NCBI GenBank assembly: GCA_937625935.1
Contig: OW569388.1
Location: forward strand, 124,001-188,000
DNA: 64,000 nt
Direction: 5' to 3'
Source: Tetramitus jugosus
Lineage: Eukaryota; Heterolobosea; Eutetramitea; Acrasida; Vahlkampfiidae
The notes under the pieces are model-generated. The model was not told where the DNA came from. It saw nothing but the letters and a program-made list of their open reading frames with translations, and searched no databases. Positions 23,139 through 34,497 of this stretch are shown piece after piece (positions within the stretch are counted from its first letter, which is position 1; every line of letters begins with the position of its first letter). A program made the position numbers and the translations under genes.

Positions 23139-23888
23139 ATGACACCGCGTATCTTCGAAGCGCGGGATTTCAGGAAGACCTTCTACGGTTATTTTCAAGG
23201 TAAAAATCTGTTGGCGAAAATGCTGTTCGGAAAAAGTACTCATAGTGAGGTGGAGAATGAATTGATTGGAGGAATAACACCAAGCAATTCAGGTTCTATC
23301 ACTACATCTTCGGAAAAACCAGTACAGATTCTTCATGGTGCCATAGTTTGTGTTCCCTTAGAAGATATCATAGCTTGTCCAAACTCTGGTCCCATTTTCA
23401 TTGGAGAGAACACAATTATTCATCCCAAGGTCATATTGGAGAGTGGTCCAAACAGTGGCGGTATCTACATTGGCAAGAATAATATCATTGAGGAAAAGGT
23501 CAAGATTACTAATTACACAAAACAACAACTCGTAATTGGTGACTTCAACTGGATCCAATCGAGTAGTATAATCGATTCTCAAATGATTGGTCACAGAAAT
23601 GTAATAGAACCAAGAGTTGTTTTGGAAAGAGCGAGTGAGATTGAGAATGATTGCCACATAGGAGGGAACTGTAGGGTCAGGAGCTATCATTGTATACCGA
23701 ATAACACATCAGTGCTTGGATCAAATTGTCAGCAATTTACGATGGATCCGAATGAAGAACACACGAAAATGGTAAAGCAACGACACGTGGATATGATGGT
23801 TAGTCAATACAAGGTACTATCCAAGATCTTGCACCCTTTGAACAATAAGCGAAAGGGATCAATTATACTAACAACAGGAATAAAGTAA
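23139..23888 (+). CDS. DCTN6: Dynactin subunit 6 (p27) homologue
   Basis: A left-handed parallel beta-helix protein of 249 residues from the ATG at 23139. Hexapeptide-like repeats are visible (GAIVCVPLEDIIACPNSGPI, GENTIIHPKVILESGPNSGG, GKNNIIEEKVKITNY, MIGHRNVIEPRVVLERAS, GGNCRVRSYHCIPNNTSVLG). The order matches animal p27 (GAVVCVE, VIHPKA, NLIEE, NVIES, IPENT). In dynactin, p27 sits at the pointed end of the Arp1 filament and helps select cargo for dynein. A ~70-residue N-terminal extension is unusual; a later in-frame ATG in KMLFGKST could be the true start. Single exon. Confidence 0.85.
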   Translation: MTPRIFEARDFRKTFYGYFQGKNLLAKMLFGKSTHSEVENELIGGITPSNSGSITTSSEKPVQILHGAIVCVPLEDIIACPNSGPIFIGENTIIHPKVILESGPNSGGIYIGKNNIIEEKVKITNYTKQQLVIGDFNWIQSSSIIDSQMIGHRNVIEPRVVLERASEIENDCHIGGNCRVRSYHCIPNNTSVLGSNCQQFTMDPNEEHTKMVKQRHVDMMVSQYKVLSKILHPLNNKRKGSIILTTGIK

Positions 23889-23915
23889 ACCATGTTCTAT
23901 TTAACCTGTTCTTAT

Positions 23916-26447
23916 TTAATAAATGTTGATTTCTCTCTCTCGGTGGTTCATCAAGTCATAATAATCTCCCACAACATTAGTCCATGAGGGCAAAGAAAGT
24001 TTCCAGATATGTTTCCATGGATTCTCTTCGAACTCCTTTCGAAGTTCTTCATACTTGGACATTTGGACAGAACTATGCAAGTACCGAAGATGTCTGGACA
24101 TCTTCATGAGCTGAATGCCAATAGACGAGGCATCTTCAGAGTTATTCAAGTTAAATGACAGCATCTGCAAACCAACACCAGCCTTCTTTATAATTTGTTC
24201 CATGGACTCAGGAGTGGTGGTAGGACAGCATAGTTGTCTCAATGAAATTGTTGGAGATTCCTGTGTGTACTCTGAAATCTTGGCAATAGTATCTACGGTA
24301 CTATTGGTAGTGATTGAGTGAATACGAGGAGCATTTTCTGGAGAAATCAACCTATCAAACTGACTTTGAGTTACGCCACCAAATATCGAAATGAACTTTA
24401 GAGATGGCAGTTGTGTTGGAAATTGACTCCATATTGCTCGCTCGCAATACAGGATCGTCAAGGATTGAAGGGCGGAAGTTTGGTTGCTCAATAGGTCTTC
24501 AGGAGAGTGTGGAGAATATTCATCCAAGCAGGCAATCTGACTTAGAGTTAATCTCTGAAGGTGGTGACAGATTTTCTTAATAAATGAATTCGGAGTATTG
24601 ATCCACAGATTCTCGAGGAACAACACCTTCAGATTTGTGCAGTGAGCACCAATGATACGAACTATTTCATTTCCGAAGGTTAATGGCATCAGCTTTGGTG
24701 CGGCTACAATCTTGATTTCCAGAGACTTCAATTGCGGGCCAACAGCAGTCAAAAAATTATAAAGATGCTGTGCTTTTTCCTCTCGTTCTGATAGTGGTTC
24801 AGATTCAGAAATGTTAATGGTCATTTTGAGATTCTCAAACTTTCTTCCCACCTCCTTCTCTGCTCCTTCTAGATCTATCAATTGCATCTCACACTGTAAT
24901 GATCGTAAATTCTGATGATGTTTGAAAAAGTGGGACAGATCTCCTTCGTTAAAAGTCACACCAGATGAGCATGTGAATGACTCCAGTCCTGGATATAAAC
25001 TTAAGAATTCCCGTAATGGAAAAGCATCTTCTTGATCTTCGTATTGTCCCTCAAAAGTCAAGTGCTTCATCTTTGTATTCTTCTTGGACTCGCTCCAGCA
25101 TCTCTTCATAACTCTATCATCAATGTTAAGCATGTGATGAGATCCCGAGAAGTAGAGTTGAACCTCTCTCAAGTTCTTAAACTTTTGAGTCAAAGCAGGA
25201 AGAGAGGAAGGAGAGAAATTGAAGTAATTGTTCGATGTCAGGTGAATAGATTCCACAGTGTTGTATAGATGATAGAGTTTGGTTGGGTCGCGAGGCAAAG
25301 GATGGAAATGTCTCATGTTCATTACCTCCTGAGCTTCCAAGTGATTTGCGCTTTTATCTGAGACAGTGTTTCTTCTCTCTCTCAGAATACGGAGCAAATC
25401 CTTATCTAACTCCTTATCTGCTTGATCCATGAGCTCCATTAGCATATCTTCGTAATAATCTGCCTCAAACCACACAATTCGCTTCAAATTCTGAAATCCC
25501 TTCAAGTATGGAAGAGTTGAATACTCTTCATTGGCCATTTTTACCAATGGACTCTCAGAGAAGTCAAAATATTCCAATGATTGTCGTAAAAGAGGGCTAT
25601 TAACCACACACAGTCGTGAAAATTCTGTAATGTTCATGCAGGAGCGTAGTTCAAGCCTCTTGAGCTTCACACACTTACTCACAATGATATGGACAATGAA
25701 ATCAGTGACTGCGTCACAGCCATTCAAAATGAGTTCTTCAATGTGTTGTCCCTGAGCCAAAATCAAGTTAATGAGAGTTTCTTGATTCATCACAGCATGA
25801 GCTTGTACTCCAATACATGCATCATAAGTTCCTCCTGTTCCGTCGTACTCTGTAAAATTTGGAACATTTTTGTTCAAGTCGTAATCTGTCATCTCTTGGA
25901 ATTCAAATTGTAATCCAGATTCCAATGGAGTCGTAAATCCTTTTCTTTCTAGAACTTTGCAGTATGAACTTCCAAAGTCAACTCTCCGGTACAAGTGAGA
26001 ATGATAGAGTTCTAGTTGGTCCCGAGGGATGACCCTAGTGTATGGATTCATTTTGACTCGTTGAAGTCGAGGGTTTGTGATAGAATCATTGTACAAACTA
26101 ATGAATGACTCTGAAACGTGAGCGTATCTTGGATCAGACAACAAGTAGTGGAACAATCGACTGACAAACATCATCCGAAGCATGTTCACTGTAGGAAGAT
26201 AGGCAAGAATGTTGACCCAGAGATCTTCAGGCATGTGATAAATATTTGCAGGGGCGTTGCCTAGTGACTTGTAATACAGTTCCCTGATGGCTCTTTGATT
26301 CTTTTGGACGAGCTTGTAATTTCTTCTTCTGACTCTTCTCTCTTCTTGAGTCATCCTTGTGCTCTTCATGGAGGATACCATGTTAGTGGTGTTGGAGGTG
26401 TGGAGTGCTGCAGTTTGTTGAGTTTGAGCTTGGGTGGTGGCAGTCAT
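23916..26447 (-). CDS. F-box and leucine-rich repeat protein
   Basis: The first ATG of the open frame is at 26447 (MTATTQAQ), giving 843 residues; the frame runs upstream without an ATG, so a 5' exon is possible. After a basic stretch (RRVRRRNYKLVQKNQRAIRE), an F-box lies at about residues 70-105 (MPEDLWVNILAYLPTVNMLR). The rest is divergent leucine-rich repeats (LKRLELRSCMNITEFSRL, LKSLEIKIVAAPKL, LQRLTLSQIACL). F-box/LRR proteins usually recruit substrates to SCF ubiquitin ligases through Skp1. The gene ends 28 bp from the DCTN6 stop, tail to tail. Confidence 0.82.
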   Translation of the reverse strand: MTATTQAQTQQTAALHTSNTTNMVSSMKSTRMTQEERRVRRRNYKLVQKNQRAIRELYYKSLGNAPANIYHMPEDLWVNILAYLPTVNMLRMMFVSRLFHYLLSDPRYAHVSESFISLYNDSITNPRLQRVKMNPYTRVIPRDQLELYHSHLYRRVDFGSSYCKVLERKGFTTPLESGLQFEFQEMTDYDLNKNVPNFTEYDGTGGTYDACIGVQAHAVMNQETLINLILAQGQHIEELILNGCDAVTDFIVHIIVSKCVKLKRLELRSCMNITEFSRLCVVNSPLLRQSLEYFDFSESPLVKMANEEYSTLPYLKGFQNLKRIVWFEADYYEDMLMELMDQADKELDKDLLRILRERRNTVSDKSANHLEAQEVMNMRHFHPLPRDPTKLYHLYNTVESIHLTSNNYFNFSPSSLPALTQKFKNLREVQLYFSGSHHMLNIDDRVMKRCWSESKKNTKMKHLTFEGQYEDQEDAFPLREFLSLYPGLESFTCSSGVTFNEGDLSHFFKHHQNLRSLQCEMQLIDLEGAEKEVGRKFENLKMTINISESEPLSEREEKAQHLYNFLTAVGPQLKSLEIKIVAAPKLMPLTFGNEIVRIIGAHCTNLKVLFLENLWINTPNSFIKKICHHLQRLTLSQIACLDEYSPHSPEDLLSNQTSALQSLTILYCERAIWSQFPTQLPSLKFISIFGGVTQSQFDRLISPENAPRIHSITTNSTVDTIAKISEYTQESPTISLRQLCCPTTTPESMEQIIKKAGVGLQMLSFNLNNSEDASSIGIQLMKMSRHLRYLHSSVQMSKYEELRKEFEENPWKHIWKLSLPSWTNVVGDYYDLMNHREREINIY

Positions 26448-26819
26448 TGTGGTTAATTGTTGATGTTCGTGGTCAAAAATGGAGGTCGGAGCCTGGTGGT
26501 GGTGTTGAGTTATATGGAGTAAGTCTTGCACTTGTTAAAATGTCAAGGTTGTTGTTATCTATTGTTTAAGTTGGTCCTTGCTTTGCTGAAACTTTATTTT
26601 TGAGAATCAAGGGAGCCATTAAAACATTATCGACCAGGAGAACATCTTGTTCAACTTCAAAATCGAAGCGACATGTACACTTGCCCAGCGAACTCGATCA
26701 TTTTGTCGTGTGGTCGATGTCGCCAGTTTCAATTTCCAAGTGCGCAAAATCAGCTATCTCCTAAAATATTTGTGGTCTCTTGAAGTAGTTTATTTCTGCT
26801 TTTTTTTTCGATATTTTCT
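26448..26819. other. Intergenic spacer, nothing recognised
   Basis: About 370 bp between the F-box gene start and the next minus-strand stop. It would contain the F-box promoter and possibly a short 5' exon. Open frames here are short and antisense to the flanking genes. No RNA gene is seen. Confidence 0.4.
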
Positions 26820-27485
26820 TTACAATTGTTTGGCATATGTTGGATCGATTTCTGGTTGTCTCTTGACCTGTCTGTCATTTTCTTCAACGTCAAGTTCATA
26901 TGGGTTAGGCACATAATCCCATGACGAGGAAGCAGGTGGTGGAGGATGATAGACTGTGCTTGAAGTCTCGAATGGAATTTCATCTGGCATATGGCTTGGA
27001 TAGGGTGTAGAGTGCATCGTGAATTCATTCATAGGAATCTCTGCCTGGTGATGATGTGTCGTGGTTGTGTGATAAGTTGTCTGTTGTTCTCCTCCCTCTT
27101 CTAGATTCTGCTGTTGCTGTTGCAAATTCTCCTTTGACTGAGCTAACAACGCGGAAAAGAGGAAATAACGTCTCAAGCTCGTGATCAACGAGATTACAAA
27201 TATAATGGCGAAAGCAATCCAGACAAACAAGTACCAGGTGACCCACCAACGGTATCGGATGCCATAAACAATCCAAATGGCAAGGAATATACCCAACACC
27301 AAAGCGGATAAAATCGTGGTCAACGAAGTGAAAATGACCCAACTGCGGAACATGGATACTCGCCTCTGTTGCTCCACTCGTAATTCGAGCTCTGTGGGTT
27401 GAGCATCTAGAACTGGAGGTACTGATCCTGAATCTGCCCTAGCATCTATCTCAGGTTGTCTCAATTGTGCCGTCTTAATCGTCAT
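26820..27485 (-). CDS. Two-span membrane protein, unknown function
   Basis: A 221-residue protein. A hydrophilic N terminus of ~45 residues ends in RVEQQRRVSMFRSW. Two or three hydrophobic segments follow, at about 47-72 (TSLTTILSALVLGIFLAIWI) and 79-103 (WWVTWYLFVWIAFAIIFVIS). The C-terminal tail is Gln/Glu-rich, then His/Pro/Ser-rich (HTTTTHHHQAE, YHPPPPASSSWDY). The short hairpin-like layout fits reticulon-like or other small ER/Golgi proteins, but I cannot assign a family. Single exon. Confidence 0.65.
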   Translation of the reverse strand: MTIKTAQLRQPEIDARADSGSVPPVLDAQPTELELRVEQQRRVSMFRSWVIFTSLTTILSALVLGIFLAIWIVYGIRYRWWVTWYLFVWIAFAIIFVISLITSLRRYFLFSALLAQSKENLQQQQQNLEEGGEQQTTYHTTTTHHHQAEIPMNEFTMHSTPYPSHMPDEIPFETSSTVYHPPPPASSSWDYVPNPYELDVEENDRQVKRQPEIDPTYAKQL

Positions 27486-27970
27486 GGTTTACAATAATTA
27501 GTTGTGTTGTTTTTACTATCGGGAGTCTCTAGCTTGTCTTCAATAACGTGAATCAATCAACAGTTTGGGGAGTGATATTGTTTTTTGTTGAATAGGTTGA
27601 GGAAGAGAATATAGTTCACCCAACGAGAAATCCTGGAGCTTTAATATTGCCTTGTCTGGTCGCTCCTTCCAGCTCCGATTTCGTCCTTTCGGTCTATTCT
27701 TGAAGCCCGTCAGTAAGAATAGTCATAAAAAGTCCGTAGAGTCTCCTTAAAGAATCATCAGTTGACGCACAGCGAATTTTGGTTCGTTGTTGTTCAGTGT
27801 TCTTCTCGTGCACGCAAATACGAATCTCGCTTTTTTGCTTCTTGGTCAAAGAACTTTGTTCTCGTCAGCAACCAAAAAATCCAATAGCTTCCATCAAACA
27901 TCGAGACAAATATCTTGTCGTCCAGTGCACAAACAAACCAACAACAAATAAACAATAACAACAAAAAACA
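27486..27970. other. Divergent intergenic region before the Rab11-like gene
   Basis: About 485 bp between two divergent genes, ending in the ACAACAAAAAACA leader immediately before the Rab start codon. No RNA gene or strong TATA box was recognised. Confidence 0.4.
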
Positions 27971-28754
27971 ATGGATTGTGATGTTTTATACAAGGGTAAC
28001 GCATCTCAAAGCTAAAAGCTTTTTTTTCTCTGTTCCATGATGTAGTCAAAACAGTGTCAACTAACTCACACAATAAAACAAACAACTAAAAAAAAAAACA
28101 GTGGTTGTGATCGGTGATTCAGGTGTAGGTAAAAGTAATCTCATCACCAGATACACTCGTGATCATTTCTCAACAGACATGAAATCCACAATTGGTGTCG
28201 AATTTGCCAGTAAGCTCATTGATTATGAATCTGTCAAGATTAAGGGTCAAATCTGGGATACAGCAGGTCAAGATCGTTTCAGAGCCATTGCTGCTGCTTA
28301 TTATCGTGGTGCTCATGGTGCTTTAATCGTGTATGATATCACGAATCCATTGTCCTTTCAAAATTTGGACTCTTGGTTCAGAGAGATTGAGAATCAAGGT
28401 GAACAAAACTGTATTAATGTCATTGTGGGCAATAAGCTTGATTTGGCTGAAACACACAGAAAGGTGAGCACCGAAGAAGGAAGGTTATATGCGGAGAAAC
28501 ACAATATTCGATTTGTGGAAACGTCGGCTGCCGATAGCACAAATGTGGATTTGGTGTTTACAACGTTGCTTCATGATATTTACAAGTCACAGAAGGGTAA
28601 GATGAAGAATGGTATTGGTGGTGGTGGTGGATTGGGTGGTGACGATGACGATGATGAAGTGGTGGATGTTTCGATACCGAATCCCTCTAGTGGAACGAGT
28701 ATTCGAATTGGTGATGGTCCGACACAACCGAAAACGAATCAATGTGGATGTTGA
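27971..28754 (+). CDS. Rab11-like GTPase
   Basis: Two exons, a 25-base first exon (27971..27995, MDCDVLYK) and 28102..28754, give 225 residues. The 106-bp intron begins GTAACG, contains CTAACTCAC, and ends in A9CAG. Motifs: P-loop GDSGVGKS, switch 1 STIGVEFASK, switch 2 WDTAGQDRFRAIAAAYYRGA, NKLD and ETSAADSTNV. The last follows the Rab11 signature SALDSTNV. The protein ends CGC, a double-geranylgeranylation signal. A Gly run followed by an acidic Asp run in the tail is unusual for Rab11. Rab11 acts in recycling endosome and contractile-vacuole traffic. Without the mini-exon the ORF would lack its true start. Confidence 0.93.
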
Positions 28755-29139
28755 GCACTCGTGCATTGGAGGAGTAGAGTACTAGTACATGTGTGCGTGT
28801 TTGTTTTCGTCGTAGTTGCCACGAATCCAATTCATGCATATTTGCTCTGTGTGCGTTTGTGTGTGGACTGTGTAAAAAACAATGAATCACGAAATTCGTT
28901 CATTATTGCCTTACGAGAAATAGAATGTCTTCGAATGCCACAGATGTCTTGGCAGTGTGTGAGAACGACATAAACCATAAAAGTTGTAATTTATTTTTCA
29001 TTATTGTTTCGAGTCGAGTGTACTTTGCTGTTTGTTTCCAAGGAACGCTTGGTTTAGAATGTTGTTATTGCGGTGACAGTTATCTAAGAGTATTGGTTGT
29101 ATTTTATTTCTATTTACAAAGGAAGTGTTTGTTTGTTCT
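28755..29139. other. Convergent intergenic region
   Basis: About 385 bp between two converging genes, so it holds two 3' UTRs. It is rich in TGTGTG and TTTGTTT on the plus strand. Open frames are short with no protein-like character. Nothing else is recognised. Confidence 0.4.
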
Positions 29140-31002
29140 TTAACTAGAGCTGACCTTACTGAACTCTTCCGTGTACACAATCTTTCTGGCCCTGTCCTGA
29201 GACACACCTGTAGAAAAGTCCTTGTGAATGATGCCACATGCTTCACCAACTGTCCTTTTCATCATGCCCAACTCTCCTCTCATCTCCTCAAGGCCCATTG
29301 TATTTCTTCTGACGAGTAACAATTCCTCTTGGAGAGCATTCATACCCATCTTCAACTCCTCATTCAATCTGAACATTTCGTTTCTGCCCCTATCCATCTT
29401 TGCTTCCAATCGAGTCACCAAGACGTCACTCTCCAGTGCCTCTTGATCAACTTCTGTGACAAGGTATCGTGTTGGTTCCTTGGCCAATTTAGCCTTACTA
29501 CCAAACAGAGCTTGTCTTCCCAAAAGTAATGGCAACAAAAGCAAGAATGGTAACACCATTGTCATGAGCAGAATGTCCAATGTTCTCCATTCTCTCTTGT
29601 CTTCAACATCGGAGCGAATAGGAATAGGTGGTGAACGAGTTTGAATGGGTCTCTCCTTGATTACAAAGGCACGTTTCAAGAAGTCAGCAGTCGTGGAGTA
29701 GCCCCTCTTGAGCGAGTCTGAGAACCAATGGCTACGTACAATTCTTTCATCTCTGAGTGTGTCTTCATACAAGTCCTCCACTCGGCCAATGTCGATATCT
29801 GGATTGTATGTGAACTTTCCATGTTCATAGGTGTCAAATGTTGGTTCGAGAACTGCTTCAGCTTGATCTCTCCAATCATTGAACTTTTCTTCCACGGGAC
29901 GCTTCCAGTCTTCAACCTTTTCACGAGCCTTGTCCATGGATTCCTTTGCTGTTTCCTTGATATTTTCCTTTGCTTCATGAGCCTTTTGTTTTGCCTTGTC
30001 ATATGCTCCTTCAGCTTCTCTCTTGAGCTCTCTCTTGTTGTATTCCATGTCTCTTCTAATATCTCTGACACCGCCCTTCAAATTGTCATAGGCATCACCA
30101 AATTTCTCCGTAACCGCCTCCTTGACATCTGAAATTCTGTCCTTTGTAACATCAACGGCATCGCCAATATTTTCCTTGATATCCTCAACAAAGTCTCTGG
30201 TGTTGTGAGCTGCTCCCTTGATGACATCAGCAGTCTTGTCAATGGTGTAGTTGATACCTGAAGAGAACGAATTGAAAAAGTTGAAGATTGGAGAAGTTAC
30301 CGCGTCCTTTGCCTTGTCTTTGGCACCTGTCAACAAGGTCCAAATTCTCTGATAGAATGGAGTAATATTCTTGTCCGAACCTCTTGATCTTTCAAATCTT
30401 CTCTCTGCGACAGCTCTGGCTCTTCTCTTCCATTCTTCTCTCTCACCGGGTGGCAAACGAGCAGCGTATCGGTCAATCCAATCTTCACTGAATAAGCGAT
30501 GGAACAAGGCAGATCCAATGTTCGAAGGAAGATCGAAAATGAAGTGCCATGCCTTCTTGGCGTTACCAGCCATCTTGATACCAGACGATTTCAAAGCAGT
30601 CATCCATTGAGTCAACAGTGAGGGAAGTTCAGCAGTGCCTTCTTCTACAGTGTCAACCGGAACCCTCTTGTGATACAATTCACTGACAGAGGATTGCTCT
30701 GTTGGTTCCACACAATAGCTCTTGATCAGTTCAATGTGTTCCTTGACGAGTGTGTCTACGGCGGGTTTATCAATCAACCGCTCTTTCTCCAAGTCCGTGA
30801 AAAATTCTCTTTCAGTGACAATTTTCATCGTGTAGCTTCTACAGTTGGGTGAGAGCTTGGATAGCATACTTGTATCCGTGTTGAGTTGATCGGTAAGTTG
30901 TTGTTCGTGTTCTGGTCTCAAGTATCCCAAACAAGTATGAGACAGGATGAGACACAGTAGAACTACGGTTGTAAATAACAAATAACTCTTAAATTTCATC
31001 AT
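29140..31002 (-). CDS. Secretory-pathway membrane protein with amphipathic LEA/apolipoprotein-like repeats
   Basis: From MMKFKSYLLF at 31002 there are 620 residues. The N terminus is a clean signal sequence (FTTVVLLCLILSHTCLG). The middle, about residues 230-390, is a run of 11-residue-like amphipathic repeats rich in Ala, Lys, Glu and Asp (KAKDAV, KGAAHNTRDFVEDI, KAKQKAHEAKENIKETAKES), as in LEA and apolipoprotein helices. A strong membrane segment near residue 505 (LLMTMVLPFLLLLPLLLG) is followed by a charged coiled-coil tail facing the cytosol. It may be an ER or vacuole lumenal lipid- or membrane-associated protein. No named family is recognised. The frame extends upstream to 31080, but those residues are not signal-like. 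Confidence 0.72.
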   Translation of the reverse strand: MMKFKSYLLFTTVVLLCLILSHTCLGYLRPEHEQQLTDQLNTDTSMLSKLSPNCRSYTMKIVTEREFFTDLEKERLIDKPAVDTLVKEHIELIKSYCVEPTEQSSVSELYHKRVPVDTVEEGTAELPSLLTQWMTALKSSGIKMAGNAKKAWHFIFDLPSNIGSALFHRLFSEDWIDRYAARLPPGEREEWKRRARAVAERRFERSRGSDKNITPFYQRIWTLLTGAKDKAKDAVTSPIFNFFNSFSSGINYTIDKTADVIKGAAHNTRDFVEDIKENIGDAVDVTKDRISDVKEAVTEKFGDAYDNLKGGVRDIRRDMEYNKRELKREAEGAYDKAKQKAHEAKENIKETAKESMDKAREKVEDWKRPVEEKFNDWRDQAEAVLEPTFDTYEHGKFTYNPDIDIGRVEDLYEDTLRDERIVRSHWFSDSLKRGYSTTADFLKRAFVIKERPIQTRSPPIPIRSDVEDKREWRTLDILLMTMVLPFLLLLPLLLGRQALFGSKAKLAKEPTRYLVTEVDQEALESDVLVTRLEAKMDRGRNEMFRLNEELKMGMNALQEELLLVRRNTMGLEEMRGELGMMKRTVGEACGIIHKDFSTGVSQDRARKIVYTEEFSKVSSS

Positions 31003-31277
31003 GTTCACAAGAGTATTCTGAGATCTAATAAAATGATGAATAATACTGCTTTGATTTTGTTTTGTGTGAGTTAACTGCAATTAAATAGTTATGTGACCAA
31101 CGGCTTCTCTGACTGATTATTCATATTATTATTGTTATAAAGAAAGAAATATTTCAAGAGTAGCTCGTTATAGGATGTGATACAACAACCAAGCACTCAA
31201 CCATGAGGCTTCGTTACAAATTATTGTCGCATCCCAAAAAAAATTTTTGTTGTTGGACTAAAAATGGATTCGCGCCT

Positions 31278-34200
31278 TCAGAATTTGACAAGAGGCAGGT
31301 TCAGCGTGACATCCTCTGTTACCCGAGACACTCTGCTCCATGTTTGAGCGAGTGAATCGTTCATGCGCTTGAGTGTATCGTTGACGTGTTCATTCCATTC
31401 CTTCTCTTTGATTGCAGTCTTCTTGGTTCTGTCTTGAGCGGTAAGCACCGAATGGATCAGAGTCGCATGTTGTTCGCACAACTTGAATTGGCTTCCAGAC
31501 TTTGCGCTCTTTTGTACTGTGGAGACATGAGTCCCGACAAGTTGATTAAACTTCAAAATTGTCTTCTTGAGCTCTCTCAACAGCTCCAGAAGTGCAGTGT
31601 GATTCAATTGTTTCGCATAATCTGCCCATTGTGGAAGCAAAATATCAAGGACAACAATGTCTCTCTGAACAAAAGTTGCAGTTTGTTTCAGATCGCTAAA
31701 GTATGAATCGGCCCCCTTGACAAGTGCTTCTACCTCGGTGATATGTTCGGTTGAACTATTGACATCCTTGCTGAAAGCTGAGAGGACTGCATCAAACAAA
31801 TGAGCACACACCACATTCTTGTTATTGTTGTAACTCTTCCATTTCTCTAAGTCTGATTTAAACTCTTCTAAAGCATTATAATCAGTTGCAATAAAGTTCA
31901 CCAAGTTGGTTGCATGAGCCAATGCCCTCAAGAAGTAGAACTTCTCCCAGATTTGCTCGTTCTCGGAATGACTCTCTGGTTGGACTTCAGAAGGAATTAA
32001 CAAATTCTGTGACAAGTTCTTGCTGCCATAATCGATTTGCAAATTGATATCGTCATTTCGCGAAAATGAGGAGGTGTCTGGGCTAAATTCGCTTGGGAAT
32101 CGACCCAACTTCTTTTGAATATGAGCAGAAAAGTTCTTCTTCTCAATGTCCGAGTGCTGAGTTGTGACGTTGAGCATAATTTCATCAATCATAGCGACGT
32201 GCACCATGAAGCTCTTGTCCATCATCTTACCAAATCGGATGAACTCACTAACCTTTGAGAATGTTTGATTTCTGTAGGCCAATAAGACAAGATCGGCAGT
32301 TTCGAGCGAGTGCTCCAACTTATAGAAGTTGAGAACCTGAGACGACAAAAGCCCCAATCTATCTGTGATACCCAAGTTAGATAGAGAATAATAGATTAAA
32401 TAACTCAACGTCTCCCATTGGATGTGTTTGATGTCCATGTTGACACCTCCACAAGGCTTGTAATTCGTCAAGAAGATATCAAATGACTCGAGTGGTATCT
32501 CAAGCAATGAATATAGTCTCATCAATAAGCACTTGATTTGGAAGTTGTAAGATGAACGCTTCAAAGCAACTTCAAGAAGCAAAATGCAAGTCACTGCATG
32601 CTCCTTGTTCAAGTTGTCCTTCTCGCAATCCAACAAATAATGTGTAGCAAGGACCAAGAAATCATCTCCAAATTGGTTTTGTGTCTTCTCGAGCTTTGTG
32701 CCCAATGAAAGTGCATCAATGTATTCGAGGGTTAGCTCCTTAATGAGATCATCATTGATACTCGACTGATTGCCATCTTGTTGATTTTGAATAAATAAAT
32801 TTCTCTCGATTTTTCGTATATTCAGATTCAAGACACATCGGTTCTCTCCTTGGATGTTTGAAGAAGCAACGAATTGTCTGCATTTCTCGAGGAGTGAACC
32901 TGCAGCATCTTTGCTCAAGTTCACCAAAAATGGCTTAACATCTTCGAAACAAATATTCTTTGTTCCAAACTTTACGTAATAGTCATATAACAATTGCTCC
33001 AACTCTTGTTTGCAAGTGGATTGTGCGTCTGTAGAAATAATTCTTCTGCTTAATTCCAACATGGCCAAAAATGGTCCACGTTTCTTTTCACTCTTCTTTT
33101 GCATATCGGAAACAAATTGTTTTGCGGATTCCAATGTCGAGTAAACCTTCAAATTTCCTTGGAAAGTCACTGTAGCTGGTGCTTGTTTTCCAACTAATTG
33201 GAACAAGGAATCAAAGAATCCAGTCCACCATGTCCACTCATCCGTGTCAAATTGATTCAATAAATGAGCGTATATCGCGTTACTCAGCGGAACATATTTT
33301 TCAACTTTCAAACTGTATTCGGCCAACAATTGCTTTCTATCGTATGGGATCGGTTCGAGTATAGTACCATACGGCTCATCATTCAGCAACACTTCTTCCA
33401 CAATTTGTGTATACTCGGATTGTTGCTCCAATGTCCAAATATAAAAACGGATCAACTCTGAAAACCTCAACTTCTTTTGATTGTCCTCCTTGGTTGCTTC
33501 TTTGACTTCAGTTGATTTTTTCGCCTTCTTCTTCTTCTTTTTGCCTTCTCCTGTGGCTGTAGCTGCGGTTGCAGTTGAATTGGATGGCATATTGGCACCC
33601 AATGCATTTTCACCGTATTCCTTCTTCATATACTCCAAGAATTCAGTAACGTTGGCACTGACATTTTTCTGGAGGAGCTTACTTGCCATTTTTGTCATTG
33701 TTGGATTGTTGTCAAAAGCACCTCTCATGGCCATTGAAACAACATACCAATAAAAGAACATTTTATCATTGGGAAAGTTCTTTGACAAGTTAATTGCAAC
33801 TTGTTGAGCCTTGAGGAAATGATTGCATCTCGCATGAGCCAAAAACAACATTTGACCCAATTCTGCATTTGCTGGAAACGTAGGAACTACTCTCTCCAAG
33901 AACAACTCTGCTCTCTCCCCTGATCAAACATCATTCGTTTTATACACACATTACAAAACAACAACAATTAGGATCAGCAAAACAACAAAAATTGAGTCCT
34001 TGTTGACACACATCAAAAAACAAGGAATGTGTGAATCAACAAACAAACAAACAAAATACTTACACTCTCCCAACAATTTCAATGCACCCATCACTTGATT
34101 GATCACAGAGTCATTGACTTTGGGATATGGTTGTTGATTGATAATGGTGTCCAATATGGGCAGTACCGTATTCTTGAGTGACTCTAGATTCTTGAGTGAG

Positions 34201-34373
34201 TGATTAGGTGGATTGGACTGCACAAGAGCAATGCACTTGACTGATTTGAGTGCATTGTCATCTGGGTTCCTGATGAGTGCTTCGTCAGCTAATTTTAGGG
34301 CTTGTTTTGGTTTTCTGCTGTCGAGAAGTTGAACAATTTGTTGCAGTTTGGCAGAATGTTGTTGTTGTTGCAT
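31278..34373 (-). CDS. NAA25: NatB N-terminal acetyltransferase auxiliary subunit (NAA25/Mdm20-like)
   Basis: Two exons, 34064..34373 and 31278..33919, give 983 residues; the 144-bp intron starts GTAAGT. The junction reads GALKLLGE then WERAELFLERVVPTFPANAE, restoring a continuous TPR helix. N-terminal TPR-like pairs (LLDSRKPKQALKLADEALIR) and a long alpha-solenoid match the NAA25/Mdm20 layout. A Lys-rich run (GEGKKKKKKAKK) sits in a loop near residue 220. The partner would be the NAA20 catalytic subunit, acetylating proteins that start Met-Asp, Met-Glu, Met-Asn or Met-Gln on the ribosome. It lies 124 bp after the MTHFR stop on the same strand. Confidence 0.82.
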
Positions 34374-34497
34374 CACTCTCGTTCTTTTTGTTTTTTTGTT
34401 TGTTGGTGTTAGAGTTTTGCTGATCAGCAACATCATTAGGAAGCGGTGTTTTAGTGAATAAATTCCGATTGTCGTGATAAAAAAAAGTGAAAGAGTT

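Noticed and set aside
28687-29143. Short frames in the convergent spacer after the Rab11-like gene
   Set aside because: They derive from TGTGTG/TTTGTTT sequence in 3' UTRs and have no motif.
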